A stretch of DNA of 64,000 bases from assembly GCA_030432695.1 (NCBI GenBank), contig JAUILN010000007.1, positions 248,001-312,000 on the forward strand, in the 5' to 3' direction. Made by a program: the position numbers and the translations under genes. The notes under the pieces are model-generated. The model ran no database searches. It had not been told where the DNA came from and saw nothing but the letters and a program-made list of their open reading frames with translations. Below, one piece after another: positions 1 to 7,021 of the stretch. The stretch is from a bacterium. GTDB lineage: Bacteria; Planctomycetota; UBA1135; UBA2386. Each line of letters starts with the position of its first letter. Position 1 is the stretch's first letter.

Positions 1-186
1 CGACGCGAGGTGGTTGTCGAAGGCGATGATCTCGCTCGGGCACACGAAGGTGAAGTCGAGCGGGTAGAAGTAGAGGACCACGTACTTGCCGCGGAACTCG
101 GAGAGCGACAGCTCCTTGAAGCTGCCGTCGGGCATCGCTGCCTGGGCCTTGAAGTCAGGGGCCTGCTTGCCGACGAGGACTGCCAT
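1..186 (-). CDS. 2-Cys peroxiredoxin (AhpC/TSA family), C-terminus cut by window edge
   Basis: Cytosolic thiol peroxidase that reduces hydrogen peroxide and organic peroxides. The visible 62 residues start MAVLVGKQAPDF and hold the family hallmark YPLDFTFVCPSE, with the peroxidatic Cys at about residue 49 and the Pro and Thr that shape the active site. The resolving cysteine would lie beyond the window edge, so typical versus other 2-Cys classes cannot be settled. The start follows an AGGA-like ribosome binding site. It is expressed away from the hpn genes; the gap between them holds a foldback repeat element. Confidence 0.93.
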   Translation of the reverse strand, partial: MAVLVGKQAPDFKAQAAMPDGSFKELSLSEFRGKYVVLYFYPLDFTFVCPSEIIAFDNHLAS

Positions 187-378
187 GGGGATCGTTCCTG
201 AGATGAGGATTCGGGGTCGAGGGCCGGTCGCAGGCCCTGACTCGGAGGGGTCTGGACCACCGCAGGGCGGCCCGATGCAAGGTCGCCGGTATAGGGCCCC
301 CCGAAGGATCCTGAAAGGCAAGGTCCGATCGAACCAGGGAATGGCCGCGATAGGTCGGGGCTCATGCCCGCGGCGGCT

Positions 379-542
379 AGGAGGCCGGGTCACGGGACAC
401 GTTCCGATCCAGTGCGTGAACTCGTGCCTCGGACGAAGCCGCGAAACGCAGCCGAATCGGTGGATTCGGCGAGGCTTCGTGGCGATGTCCGGGGTGCGAG
501 GGCGCGTGCTGGGCGGAATGGTCTCCCGTGACCCTGCCTCCT
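379..542. repeat. Foldback (MITE-like) repeat element, copy 1
   Basis: A 164-bp element with near-perfect terminal inverted repeats: AGGAGGCCGGGTCACGGGA at the left and, read on the other strand, AGGAGGCAGGGTCACGGGA at the right. The second copy is at 33530-33725. Three blocks of about 37-40 bp (left end, centre, right end) are identical between copies, and the segments between them differ. The centre has a hairpin, CCGAATC-GGTG-GATTCGG, inside an outer ACGAAGCC/GGCTTCGT pair, so the whole element can fold on itself. Its right end carries the TAG stop codon of hpnE. It has no coding capacity that looks real. The rest of the 354-bp gap (187-378) shows nothing recognisable. Confidence 0.85.
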
Positions 543-1863
543 AAGCGAGGAGCGCGTCCACCACCCGGAAACCCGACTCGGCGGCGCCCTCGAGGGTCGA
601 AGGCAGCCCGACGTCCGTCCAATCGCCGCAGACCGCGAGGTTTGCGCAGCCGGGCAGGTATCCAGGTGCGGGGCGTCGGGTCGCCGCGCCCGGATCGGCG
701 ACGATCGTGGCCCGTGACTCCTTGGCGAGGCGGGTGGGCGCCGCACGAAGCACCTCTTCCGCCGCCGGGAAGTGGGCCACCAGCTGGTCGCGCGCAGCCG
801 CGACCAAGGAGCCGGGATCCAGACCCACGAGGCCCGCGCCACCCCCCGAGAGCACCGCGAACCGATCGGCGGGGGCCCCGGCGCGGCGGCAGAGGAAGTG
901 GTACGGCCCGTCGCGACCGACCAACGCGACTACCGGGTCGAGCGGGATCGTCGGGTGAGCCGCGGACTCGAAGTAGACCGAGACGATCGGGGAGCCCTGG
1001 AGTCCGGACGCGCGCGCGACCGACCCGTCGTCGCCCCGGAGCTTCGCGAGTCCGTGCCAGGGCACGGCGAGCACCACCGCCTCGCCGACACCGACCACCA
1101 GCCGCTGGCCGTCCGCGAGCCGCAGCGCGGTCACCCGCTCTCCGTCCCGCTCGAGGCCGACCACCCGGCAGCCGGTGCGCACCTTCACCCCGGCTTCCTC
1201 CAAGGCTGCCCTCGCGGGAGTTCCGATCAGCTCCGACCAACCGCGCCGGGGAATCCACATCGCCGCGTGCGCACCGCTACCCAGGAAGGCCCGGCGCAGC
1301 GTCGCCACGAACAGCCGCGCGTCGGCGTGCCGTGCCTCGCAGTTCATGATCGCCCGGCACATCGGATCCCAGAGCACGTCGCGGACCCGGTCGGTCTGGC
1401 CACGACGCGACAGCCACTCCTCGAAGCTCTCGCCCTGGCGCGCACCGAGCAACACGCCGGTCAGTCCGCGCAGCGCGCGCAGCCGTTCGCCGAGGCCGAG
1501 CGCCGCCAGACGCAAGATCGCCAGACCGAAGCCGACCGGCGCCGGACCGCGCGGGAGCTGCAGGCGCGTGATCCGACCGCCGGGGTCGGAGTAGGCGAGA
1601 CCCAGCGAGCGCGGCTGCAGGAAGCCGTCCTCGCTGCCGATCCGTCGCAGCAGCTCCCGAAACCGCTGGTAGCAGCCGAGGATCACGTGCGGCCCGTTGT
1701 CGGCATGCGGCAGGCCTTCGCGGTCGGGCAGCGTGAAGGCTCGACCACCGAGATGATGATGGCCCTCCAGCAGCTCGACCGACCAGCCGCGATCCCGCAT
1801 GGCGAAGGCCGCGGCGATACCGGCGACGCCGCCTCCGACCACGTAGCCGGCAGGCACACTCAC
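541..1863 (-). CDS. hpnE: Hydroxysqualene dehydroxylase HpnE (FAD-dependent amine-oxidase fold)
   Basis: Last step of the HpnCDE route: FAD-dependent reduction of hydroxysqualene to squalene, the hopanoid/sterol precursor. The protein has 440 residues. It begins with a Rossmann dinucleotide-binding motif, VVGGGVAGIAAAFAM, then the GG-motif LGGRAFTLPD of phytoene-desaturase-like proteins. The C-terminal FAD motif is CGDWTDVGLPSTLEGAAESG. The GTG start overlaps the hpnD stop (GTGA), so translation is probably coupled. The stop codon TAG lies within the end of a foldback repeat element. Family assignment follows from the motifs plus position next to two squalene-synthase-like genes. Confidence 0.92.
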   Translation of the reverse strand: MSVPAGYVVGGGVAGIAAAFAMRDRGWSVELLEGHHHLGGRAFTLPDREGLPHADNGPHVILGCYQRFRELLRRIGSEDGFLQPRSLGLAYSDPGGRITRLQLPRGPAPVGFGLAILRLAALGLGERLRALRGLTGVLLGARQGESFEEWLSRRGQTDRVRDVLWDPMCRAIMNCEARHADARLFVATLRRAFLGSGAHAAMWIPRRGWSELIGTPARAALEEAGVKVRTGCRVVGLERDGERVTALRLADGQRLVVGVGEAVVLAVPWHGLAKLRGDDGSVARASGLQGSPIVSVYFESAAHPTIPLDPVVALVGRDGPYHFLCRRAGAPADRFAVLSGGGAGLVGLDPGSLVAAARDQLVAHFPAAEEVLRAAPTRLAKESRATIVADPGAATRRPAPGYLPGCANLAVCGDWTDVGLPSTLEGAAESGFRVVDALLA

Positions 1864-2747
1864 GAGCGTCCGTGCGGCCGCTGGTGCCGCCGCCACCAGG
1901 TGCGCAGCATGAGGAACATCTTGCGGCGCCGTGGCACCCGCGGTCGCACCGGATCGTCCAGGTGCCCGCCGCGCGCGATCACCGCGTCGAGCAGCTCGCG
2001 GTAGATCACGCCCATCGCTTCGGCCGGCAGCAGCGCCCGCCGCTGGTCGACGGGCAGCAGGATCGCGGCCCGCTCGAAGCGCTCGAGCGCCACCGCCGCG
2101 AGGTCGGTGACCAGCGCCGCCACCGGTCCACCGGCCCGGTAGACCTCTGCCGGCCCGCTGCCGTCGAGCCACGCCGCGTCGACGCCGTGCGCCGCGAGCC
2201 GGTCGGCCGGCACGTAGACCCGCCCCTCCTCGGCATCGACCCGCAGGTCGCGCAGCACGTTGGTCAGCTGCAGGGCGAGACCGAGCATCTTCGCGTAGGC
2301 CTCCGCCGCCACACCCCGCGCCCCGAACACCGGCAGGCAGGCGAGGCCGACCGCCGACGCGACCTTGTAGCAGTAGGCGTCGAGTTCCTCGAGGTCGGCG
2401 TAGCGCCGCGGCTCGACGTCCATCGACACGCCTTCCAGCACTTCCCGGAGATGCTGCGGGTCGGTGCCGAGCGGTAGCGCGAGCCCGCGCAGCGCCTGGC
2501 CGGTGGCGGTGCGCGGCGAACCGTTGACCACCGCGTCGAGTTCCGCCGACCAGAACGCCAACTGCTCGCGGCTCTCGGCCGGGTCTTCGGGATCGTCGGC
2601 GGCATCGTCGACCGCCCGGCAGAACGCGTAGATCGCCGACAGCGCGCGACGCCGCTCCTTCTTCAGGAAGACGAACGACGCCAGGAAGTTCGAGCGCGAA
2701 CGCCTCGCGATCTCCTCGGGGGTCAGCGTCGCGGCCTCGGGGATCAC
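1860..2747 (-). CDS. hpnD: Presqualene diphosphate synthase HpnD
   Basis: Condenses two farnesyl diphosphates to presqualene diphosphate. It is 295 residues long, typical for the trans-isoprenyl diphosphate synthase (head-to-head) family. Visible motifs are FLKKERRRALSAIYAFCRAVDDAADD (first Asp-rich region, DDAAD), YCYKVASAVGLACLPVFG, and QLTNVLRDLRVDAEEGRVYVP (second Asp-rich region). A GTG start at 2747 overlaps the hpnC stop and is preferred over the longer open frame, whose extra N-terminus is low-complexity shadow sequence. Distinguishing HpnD from HpnC rests on the stronger DXXXD-type motifs here and on gene order. Confidence 0.92.
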   Translation of the reverse strand: MIPEAATLTPEEIARRSRSNFLASFVFLKKERRRALSAIYAFCRAVDDAADDPEDPAESREQLAFWSAELDAVVNGSPRTATGQALRGLALPLGTDPQHLREVLEGVSMDVEPRRYADLEELDAYCYKVASAVGLACLPVFGARGVAAEAYAKMLGLALQLTNVLRDLRVDAEEGRVYVPADRLAAHGVDAAWLDGSGPAEVYRAGGPVAALVTDLAAVALERFERAAILLPVDQRRALLPAEAMGVIYRELLDAVIARGGHLDDPVRPRVPRRRKMFLMLRTWWRRHQRPHGRS

Positions 2748-3670
2748 CGCCGCTCCTCCCGCAGCGCCCGGGGTAGCTGGCTGCTGCACAGCGCGCCGAC
2801 CAGCGAACGGACCCGCTCGCCCTTGGTGAGGTGGACGCGGTGACCCAGCACGTCGCAATCGACCGCACGGATCCGCGCCACCACCGCCGCGGCTCCAGCG
2901 ACGATCGCGCGCAGTTCGAGGCGCAGCCGGCCACGCACCTGCGCGCACAGCGGCCACCCTTCACGCAGCATCGCGGTCGACCGATCGAGCCAGTGCGCGA
3001 CCAGCGCGCGCACGCCGGGACTCGCGGTCGCGGCCCGCAGATCGTCTTCGCCGACCCCGAAGCGCTCGAGGTCGGCGGTGGGAAAGTAGATCCGGTCGCG
3101 CTCGACCAGATCGCTGCGCAGGTCCTGCAGGTGGTTGATCAACTGCAGTGCGGTGCAGATCGGATCCGACAGCGCGTCGAGCGCAGGGTCGCGATGCCCG
3201 AAGATCCGCAGCACCAGCCGGCCCACCGGATCCGCGGAGCGGGTGCAGTAGTCGAGGAGACCGGCGTCGTCGGCGTAGCGACCCACGCGGAGGTCCTGCT
3301 CGAAGGCGTCGAGCAGCGCCAGGAACAGCTCGCGCGGCAGATCGAGCTCGCGGATCGACAGACACAGGTCGACGAACAGCGGCAGCGGCTCGGCAACGGC
3401 ATCGAGGCGGCGGACCTCGGCGGCGTCGAGGTGCTCCTCGAAGGCGCGGCGGAACGCCAGCAGCAGGCCGAGGTCGCGGTGCTCGTCGGCCAGGTCGTCG
3501 GCGGTCCGGGCGAAGGCATAGACGCGGTGGAAGTGCACCCGCGAGGCCTTCGGCACCAGGATCGAGCCGACCGGAAAGTTCTCGTAGTGCTCGGCGGCCA
3601 GGCGCGCGAGGTCGCCGCGGTCCGCACCTGCGGGGGCGGTCTCCACCATCGGCTCGCTCGTCACGCTCAT
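2744..3670 (-). CDS. hpnC: Squalene synthase HpnC (hydroxysqualene synthase)
   Basis: Converts presqualene diphosphate to hydroxysqualene. 308 residues of the squalene/phytoene synthase family, with HYENFPVGSILVPKASRVHFHRVYAFARTADDLADE (first Asp-rich motif) and LQLINHLQDLRSDLVERDRIYFP (second). It is the first gene of the hpnC-D-E unit; all junctions are 4-bp overlaps. The start chosen is MSVTSEP at 3670; MVETAPAG seven codons later is also possible. The 166 bp upstream to the divergent DUF669 gene would hold the promoter, but no clear -35/-10 pair was seen. Confidence 0.9.
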   Translation of the reverse strand: MSVTSEPMVETAPAGADRGDLARLAAEHYENFPVGSILVPKASRVHFHRVYAFARTADDLADEHRDLGLLLAFRRAFEEHLDAAEVRRLDAVAEPLPLFVDLCLSIRELDLPRELFLALLDAFEQDLRVGRYADDAGLLDYCTRSADPVGRLVLRIFGHRDPALDALSDPICTALQLINHLQDLRSDLVERDRIYFPTADLERFGVGEDDLRAATASPGVRALVAHWLDRSTAMLREGWPLCAQVRGRLRLELRAIVAGAAAVVARIRAVDCDVLGHRVHLTKGERVRSLVGALCSSQLPRALREERR

Positions 3671-3836
3671 GCGCGGTGCAGCATCGCAGAAGCCGGTCCC
3701 GGGATCACGTCCCGAACCTCCCCGGACCGGCAGACGCGGAGTCAGCCGAAAAACCTCGGATCGACCGTGACCTCCAGGCGCGTCCGGGGCACCGGTCCTG
3801 GCAACCAACCGACCCGCACGACCCACGAGGTAACCC

Positions 3837-4316
3837 ATGGCCCGATTCGAGTTCGAAGAGTCCCCCCCCACCGTCGACTACGTCACCGTCCCGCAGGGGC
3901 GCTACGTCTGCACCATCGCAGAGGTCGCGCCCGGCTCGACCCGCAACGGCGACCCGCGCTGGGGCATCAAGCTGGTGATCAGCGAGGGCGAGTTCACCGG
4001 CCGGCTGGCGGCTTGGGACGGGCTGGTGTTCTCCGAGCGAGGCACCCACCGCGCCCGGCGGGTGCTCGGCGCGCTCGGTCTGCCCAACACCGGGGAGGTC
4101 GAACTGGATCCGGCCGACCTGGTGGGGCGACGCGCGATCGTGGAGGTCCGCCCGGCCGAGTACGACGACCGTACCACCGGCCAGAAGATCCGCCGCAACG
4201 AGGTGGCCTACGACGGTTACCTGCGGCTTCCCGAGTCCGAGGAAGAGCGGCACGGGTCCGCGCCAGCGATGCAGACCCAGGCACGCGGCGAGGAGGACGA
4301 ACCGCCGCCATTCTGA
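3837..4316 (+). CDS. DUF669-like protein with SSB-like acidic C-terminal tip
   Basis: 159 residues. The core (about residues 15-130) resembles DUF669, a family best known from phages: PQGRYVCTIAEVAPGSTRNGDPRWGIKL, then a small beta-rich domain ending with AYDGYLRLPES. The last residues, EEDEPPPF, look like the acidic amphipathic tip of single-stranded DNA-binding proteins (DDDIPF in Escherichia coli SSB), which recruits partner proteins. A role in single-stranded DNA binding is inferred from this tail only. It stands alone between the divergent hpn unit and a secreted protein gene; no other phage-like gene is nearby. Biochemical function of DUF669 is not established to my knowledge. Confidence 0.75.
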   Translation: MARFEFEESPPTVDYVTVPQGRYVCTIAEVAPGSTRNGDPRWGIKLVISEGEFTGRLAAWDGLVFSERGTHRARRVLGALGLPNTGEVELDPADLVGRRAIVEVRPAEYDDRTTGQKIRRNEVAYDGYLRLPESEEERHGSAPAMQTQARGEEDEPPPF

Positions 4317-4427
4317 TCGACGGCAGCCGGAATGATCTCTCCGGGGCAGAGCCATGCCCGTGCTTGCACCGCCCTACCCCACCCCTTGTCCCGACTGCCA
4401 GCCCGGATCCACCATCAACCGAAGCCG

Positions 4428-5420
4428 ATGCAGCTCACGCAACATGCTCTGTCCTTCCTCTGCGGCCTGACCGCACTGGCGCTCGCCCCGGCAACCGCCC
4501 AGACCGTCCTCGCCGACTACCCGCTGGCCAACGACCTCTTCGACGCCTCGGGCAACCAGGCGCCGATCTCGCTGACCGGCAACCCGACGCCGCCCGCACC
4601 ACCGTCCAACGGGGTCTGCGTCAACGGCATCTACGCGAGCTCGACCGGGGGCCAGGACGTCCGCACGCCCAACATCGCGACCCTGAACGCGAACGACTTC
4701 CAGATCGAGGTCGACTTCCAGCTCGCGGGCCTCCCGCCCACCACCTACGGCTCGGTGCTCATGGCGGGCAACGGCTGGCGCTGGATCGGCATCTACATGC
4801 GGGCCGACGGCACCGTGGGCTTGAAGTACAACAACTCCAACTTCGCGTGGTCGAGCACGGTGCTGGGTCTGAACCAGTGGTACCGCGCCGTGGTGAAGTT
4901 CGAGAACGGTCTCGTGCAGCTGTTCGTCGACGACGCGCTGATCCTCCAGCAGATGCTCGGCGCACTGAACACCGGCAACAACCTGAACTTCACCACCAAC
5001 GACTACAGCAACGCCCGCAACCACAACGGCTGCATCCGCAACCTGCGGATCTCCAACGATACCGACCTCGAGTTCCACCGCGCGGCGACGGGATGCGCGG
5101 GTCTCACCATCGCGACCACGGGTTCTCCGACCGCCGGCAACACGGTGCAGTTCACGCTGGGTGGTCCGATCTCGACCTCAGCGACGCTGTTCGGCCTGGC
5201 ACCGGCGCGGATCCCGGTCTGCCCGATGTCCGGCTGCGAACTCGGCCTGGTGCAGCTCGGCGCGATCGCCGGCACCGGGCTGGCGTTCACGATTCCCGGT
5301 GGTCTGCCGAGCGGTGTGGGAGTGTTCGTGCAGGGCATCGCGATCACGCCGGGTGGCTGCCTGGTGAATGGCACGGTCAACGTCGGCACGACCGACACCG
5401 TGCAGATGATCCTGCAGTGA
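4428..5420 (+). CDS. Secreted LamG-like (concanavalin fold) protein
   Basis: 330 residues from the start MQLTQHALSF, chosen because it gives a signal peptide (ALSFLCGLTALALAPATAQ). The following region looks like a LamG/laminin-G-like jelly roll: VLADYPLANDLFDASG at the front, then WYRAVVKFENGLVQLFVDD and CIRNLRISND near its end. The C-terminal 110 residues form a second domain with SPTAGNTVQFTL, LFGLAP, GCELG and VFVQGIAI, related in layout to the C-termini of the sulfatase and Kelch protein in this window. Probably a cell-surface or extracellular carbohydrate- or protein-binding protein. No catalytic motif is visible. The stop codon lies in a tandem repeat. Confidence 0.8.
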   Translation: MQLTQHALSFLCGLTALALAPATAQTVLADYPLANDLFDASGNQAPISLTGNPTPPAPPSNGVCVNGIYASSTGGQDVRTPNIATLNANDFQIEVDFQLAGLPPTTYGSVLMAGNGWRWIGIYMRADGTVGLKYNNSNFAWSSTVLGLNQWYRAVVKFENGLVQLFVDDALILQQMLGALNTGNNLNFTTNDYSNARNHNGCIRNLRISNDTDLEFHRAATGCAGLTIATTGSPTAGNTVQFTLGGPISTSATLFGLAPARIPVCPMSGCELGLVQLGAIAGTGLAFTIPGGLPSGVGVFVQGIAITPGGCLVNGTVNVGTTDTVQMILQ

Positions 5421-5470
5421 AATGATCCTTGCAGTGAGATGATCCTGCAGTGAGGTGATCCTGCAGTGAC
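5406..5470. repeat. Four tandem copies of a 16-17 bp unit spanning the stop codon
   Basis: The unit is ATGATCCTGCAGTGAG with minor variants (one has an extra T, the last begins GTG). The first copy is the end of the LamG-like gene itself (codons Met-Ile-Leu-Gln-stop); the others follow directly. Every copy therefore carries a TGA. CTGCAG is itself palindromic. It is best explained by replication slippage. Confidence 0.9.
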
Positions 5471-5502
5471 GGGACGCGAAGGGAACGGGCGCGAGAGCCG
5501 GG

Positions 5503-6858
5503 TCAACGCGGCCGCAACCCGACCCGGCTCGCGCCGGGCGCCGCCGGGATCAGCTCGGTGGGTCCGCTCTCCGCGAGTTCCGCTGCGTCCAGCACCCGGA
5601 CCTCGCCCTTCGACTCGGCGAGCCCTTCACCGTGAAGGGTCACCTCGCGCACCTCGGCCCGGTCCGAGAGCTTCTCGCCGCCCCGCCGCCAGGCGAGGGT
5701 GGTGATCGAGGCGCGCTCCAGTTCGCCCTTCGTCGGGCCGCTGGCCTCGGTCACCACGTGTTCCCCGAAGGACAGCACCGGGATCACCACCGCGGAGTCG
5801 CCGATCTCGAGGACCCGCTCGCCGAGGTACGGCTGGAGCCACTTCTCGACCTGCGCGTGCATCTCGGGTTCGAGCACATCGAGACCCTCGGGATCGCCTC
5901 CGGCGAGCAGGCAGTGCTGCTGCGCGTCGAGGAAGGTGCCGGCGGCGCGGTTCGCGAGGAACTCCCCTTCACGCGACTGGAATGCCGCCTCGAACCCGAA
6001 GGAATCGGACCGCGAGAGGCCCAGATGCGCGGCCACGGCGTCGTCCAGTCGGCCGGAGAGTCTGCCGACGAACCGCGAGCGCGAAGTCGCCAGCAGCCAG
6101 TGCGAGGTGCGGAGCCGGGAGACGCGCGCCGGCCGATGCGATGCGCCGATCGCCACGACGCGGTCGCGCAGGTGCAGCAGCAGCACCTCCTCTTCGGCGA
6201 CGATTCCGGAGGCCACCCCCGAGCACCAGTGCCGGCGACCGTCCGCGTCCTCGCTCTGGCACTCGAACTCGACCAGCAGCGCGATCCGGGGACCAGCCAT
6301 CAACAGGTGCGGTTCGACGAGGATGCGCGCCCGACCGGCTCCGGCCTCGAAGGAGAAGACGCGGTGCACGCCGACGCCGCAGCCGACCGCGTCCTGGTCC
6401 GGGAGCAGACCGAACGCGTGCCGCTCCAGCTCGCCGGCCGGGACGACGGTGTGCCGCGCACCCGCGACCGGACGCAGGAATCCGACCGTGAGTTCGATCC
6501 GCGGGATCCAGGTGTCGAGGACCGCCGCGCCGCACTCCCGCAGTTCGGCCTCGGTCACGCCGGCCGCGGAGAGCACCAGCTCGCCAACCTCCCACCGCAG
6601 CTTCAGGCGGTCCGCGGTGGGGAGCGCGGCAGAGACCTGCGTGGCGAGGAGGTCGAGAAAGCGCGAACCGCGATGGGACGGCTCCTCACGGAGCAAGCCC
6701 AGCGGTTCGGCCTTGCCGTCGGGCCACCAGCGCGGCCGCTGCTCCGGGCGCACCGCCGTCGCGAAGTAGGAGGTGTCGAGGCGGGCTTCGATGAACTCGA
6801 CCTGTGCGGGCAGGGAGTGGCACGCGAAGGCCAGGACGGGCAGCAGGGAGCGGCACAT
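5503..6858 (-). CDS. Exported protein of unknown function
   Basis: 451 residues with a short signal peptide (MCRSLLPVLAFACHSLPAQ), which fixes the start at 6858 although the frame stays open further upstream. I recognise no family. The sequence looks like alternating beta strands and helices with several self-contained segments (VGFLRPVAGARHTVVPAG; GVGVHRVFSFEAGAGRARI), and it resembles planctomycete exported proteins in composition. It converges on the LamG-like gene and is divergent from ligA. It may be a periplasmic secretin-associated or scoring-type protein, but nothing supports a definite role. Confidence 0.7.
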   Translation of the reverse strand: MCRSLLPVLAFACHSLPAQVEFIEARLDTSYFATAVRPEQRPRWWPDGKAEPLGLLREEPSHRGSRFLDLLATQVSAALPTADRLKLRWEVGELVLSAAGVTEAELRECGAAVLDTWIPRIELTVGFLRPVAGARHTVVPAGELERHAFGLLPDQDAVGCGVGVHRVFSFEAGAGRARILVEPHLLMAGPRIALLVEFECQSEDADGRRHWCSGVASGIVAEEEVLLLHLRDRVVAIGASHRPARVSRLRTSHWLLATSRSRFVGRLSGRLDDAVAAHLGLSRSDSFGFEAAFQSREGEFLANRAAGTFLDAQQHCLLAGGDPEGLDVLEPEMHAQVEKWLQPYLGERVLEIGDSAVVIPVLSFGEHVVTEASGPTKGELERASITTLAWRRGGEKLSDRAEVREVTLHGEGLAESKGEVRVLDAAELAESGPTELIPAAPGASRVGLRPR

Positions 6859-7021
6859 GGAACCGTCGTCTCGTTGGGCAGGGGTCTCGCCCGTGGGGGC
6901 ACACGCGGCGCGATGGAGTCTACGTGCCTCGATCCGCAGGCGGTGCGGTCGGCGATCCGTCGGGTCCTGGCTCTCTTCCCGACCCGCTGCCAAGATGCGG
7001 CCCCCACGACCCCGCCCCGCC

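Noticed and set aside
377..1258. Open frame reading through the foldback element into hpnE
   Set aside because: Its end is the translated repeat and the rest is an Arg/Gly-rich shadow of hpnE. Similar translations of copy 2 are also artefacts.
541..2964. An 807-codon open frame covering hpnE and upstream sequence
   Set aside because: Only the last 440 codons read as a protein family; the rest is a shadow of hpnD and hpnC in another frame.
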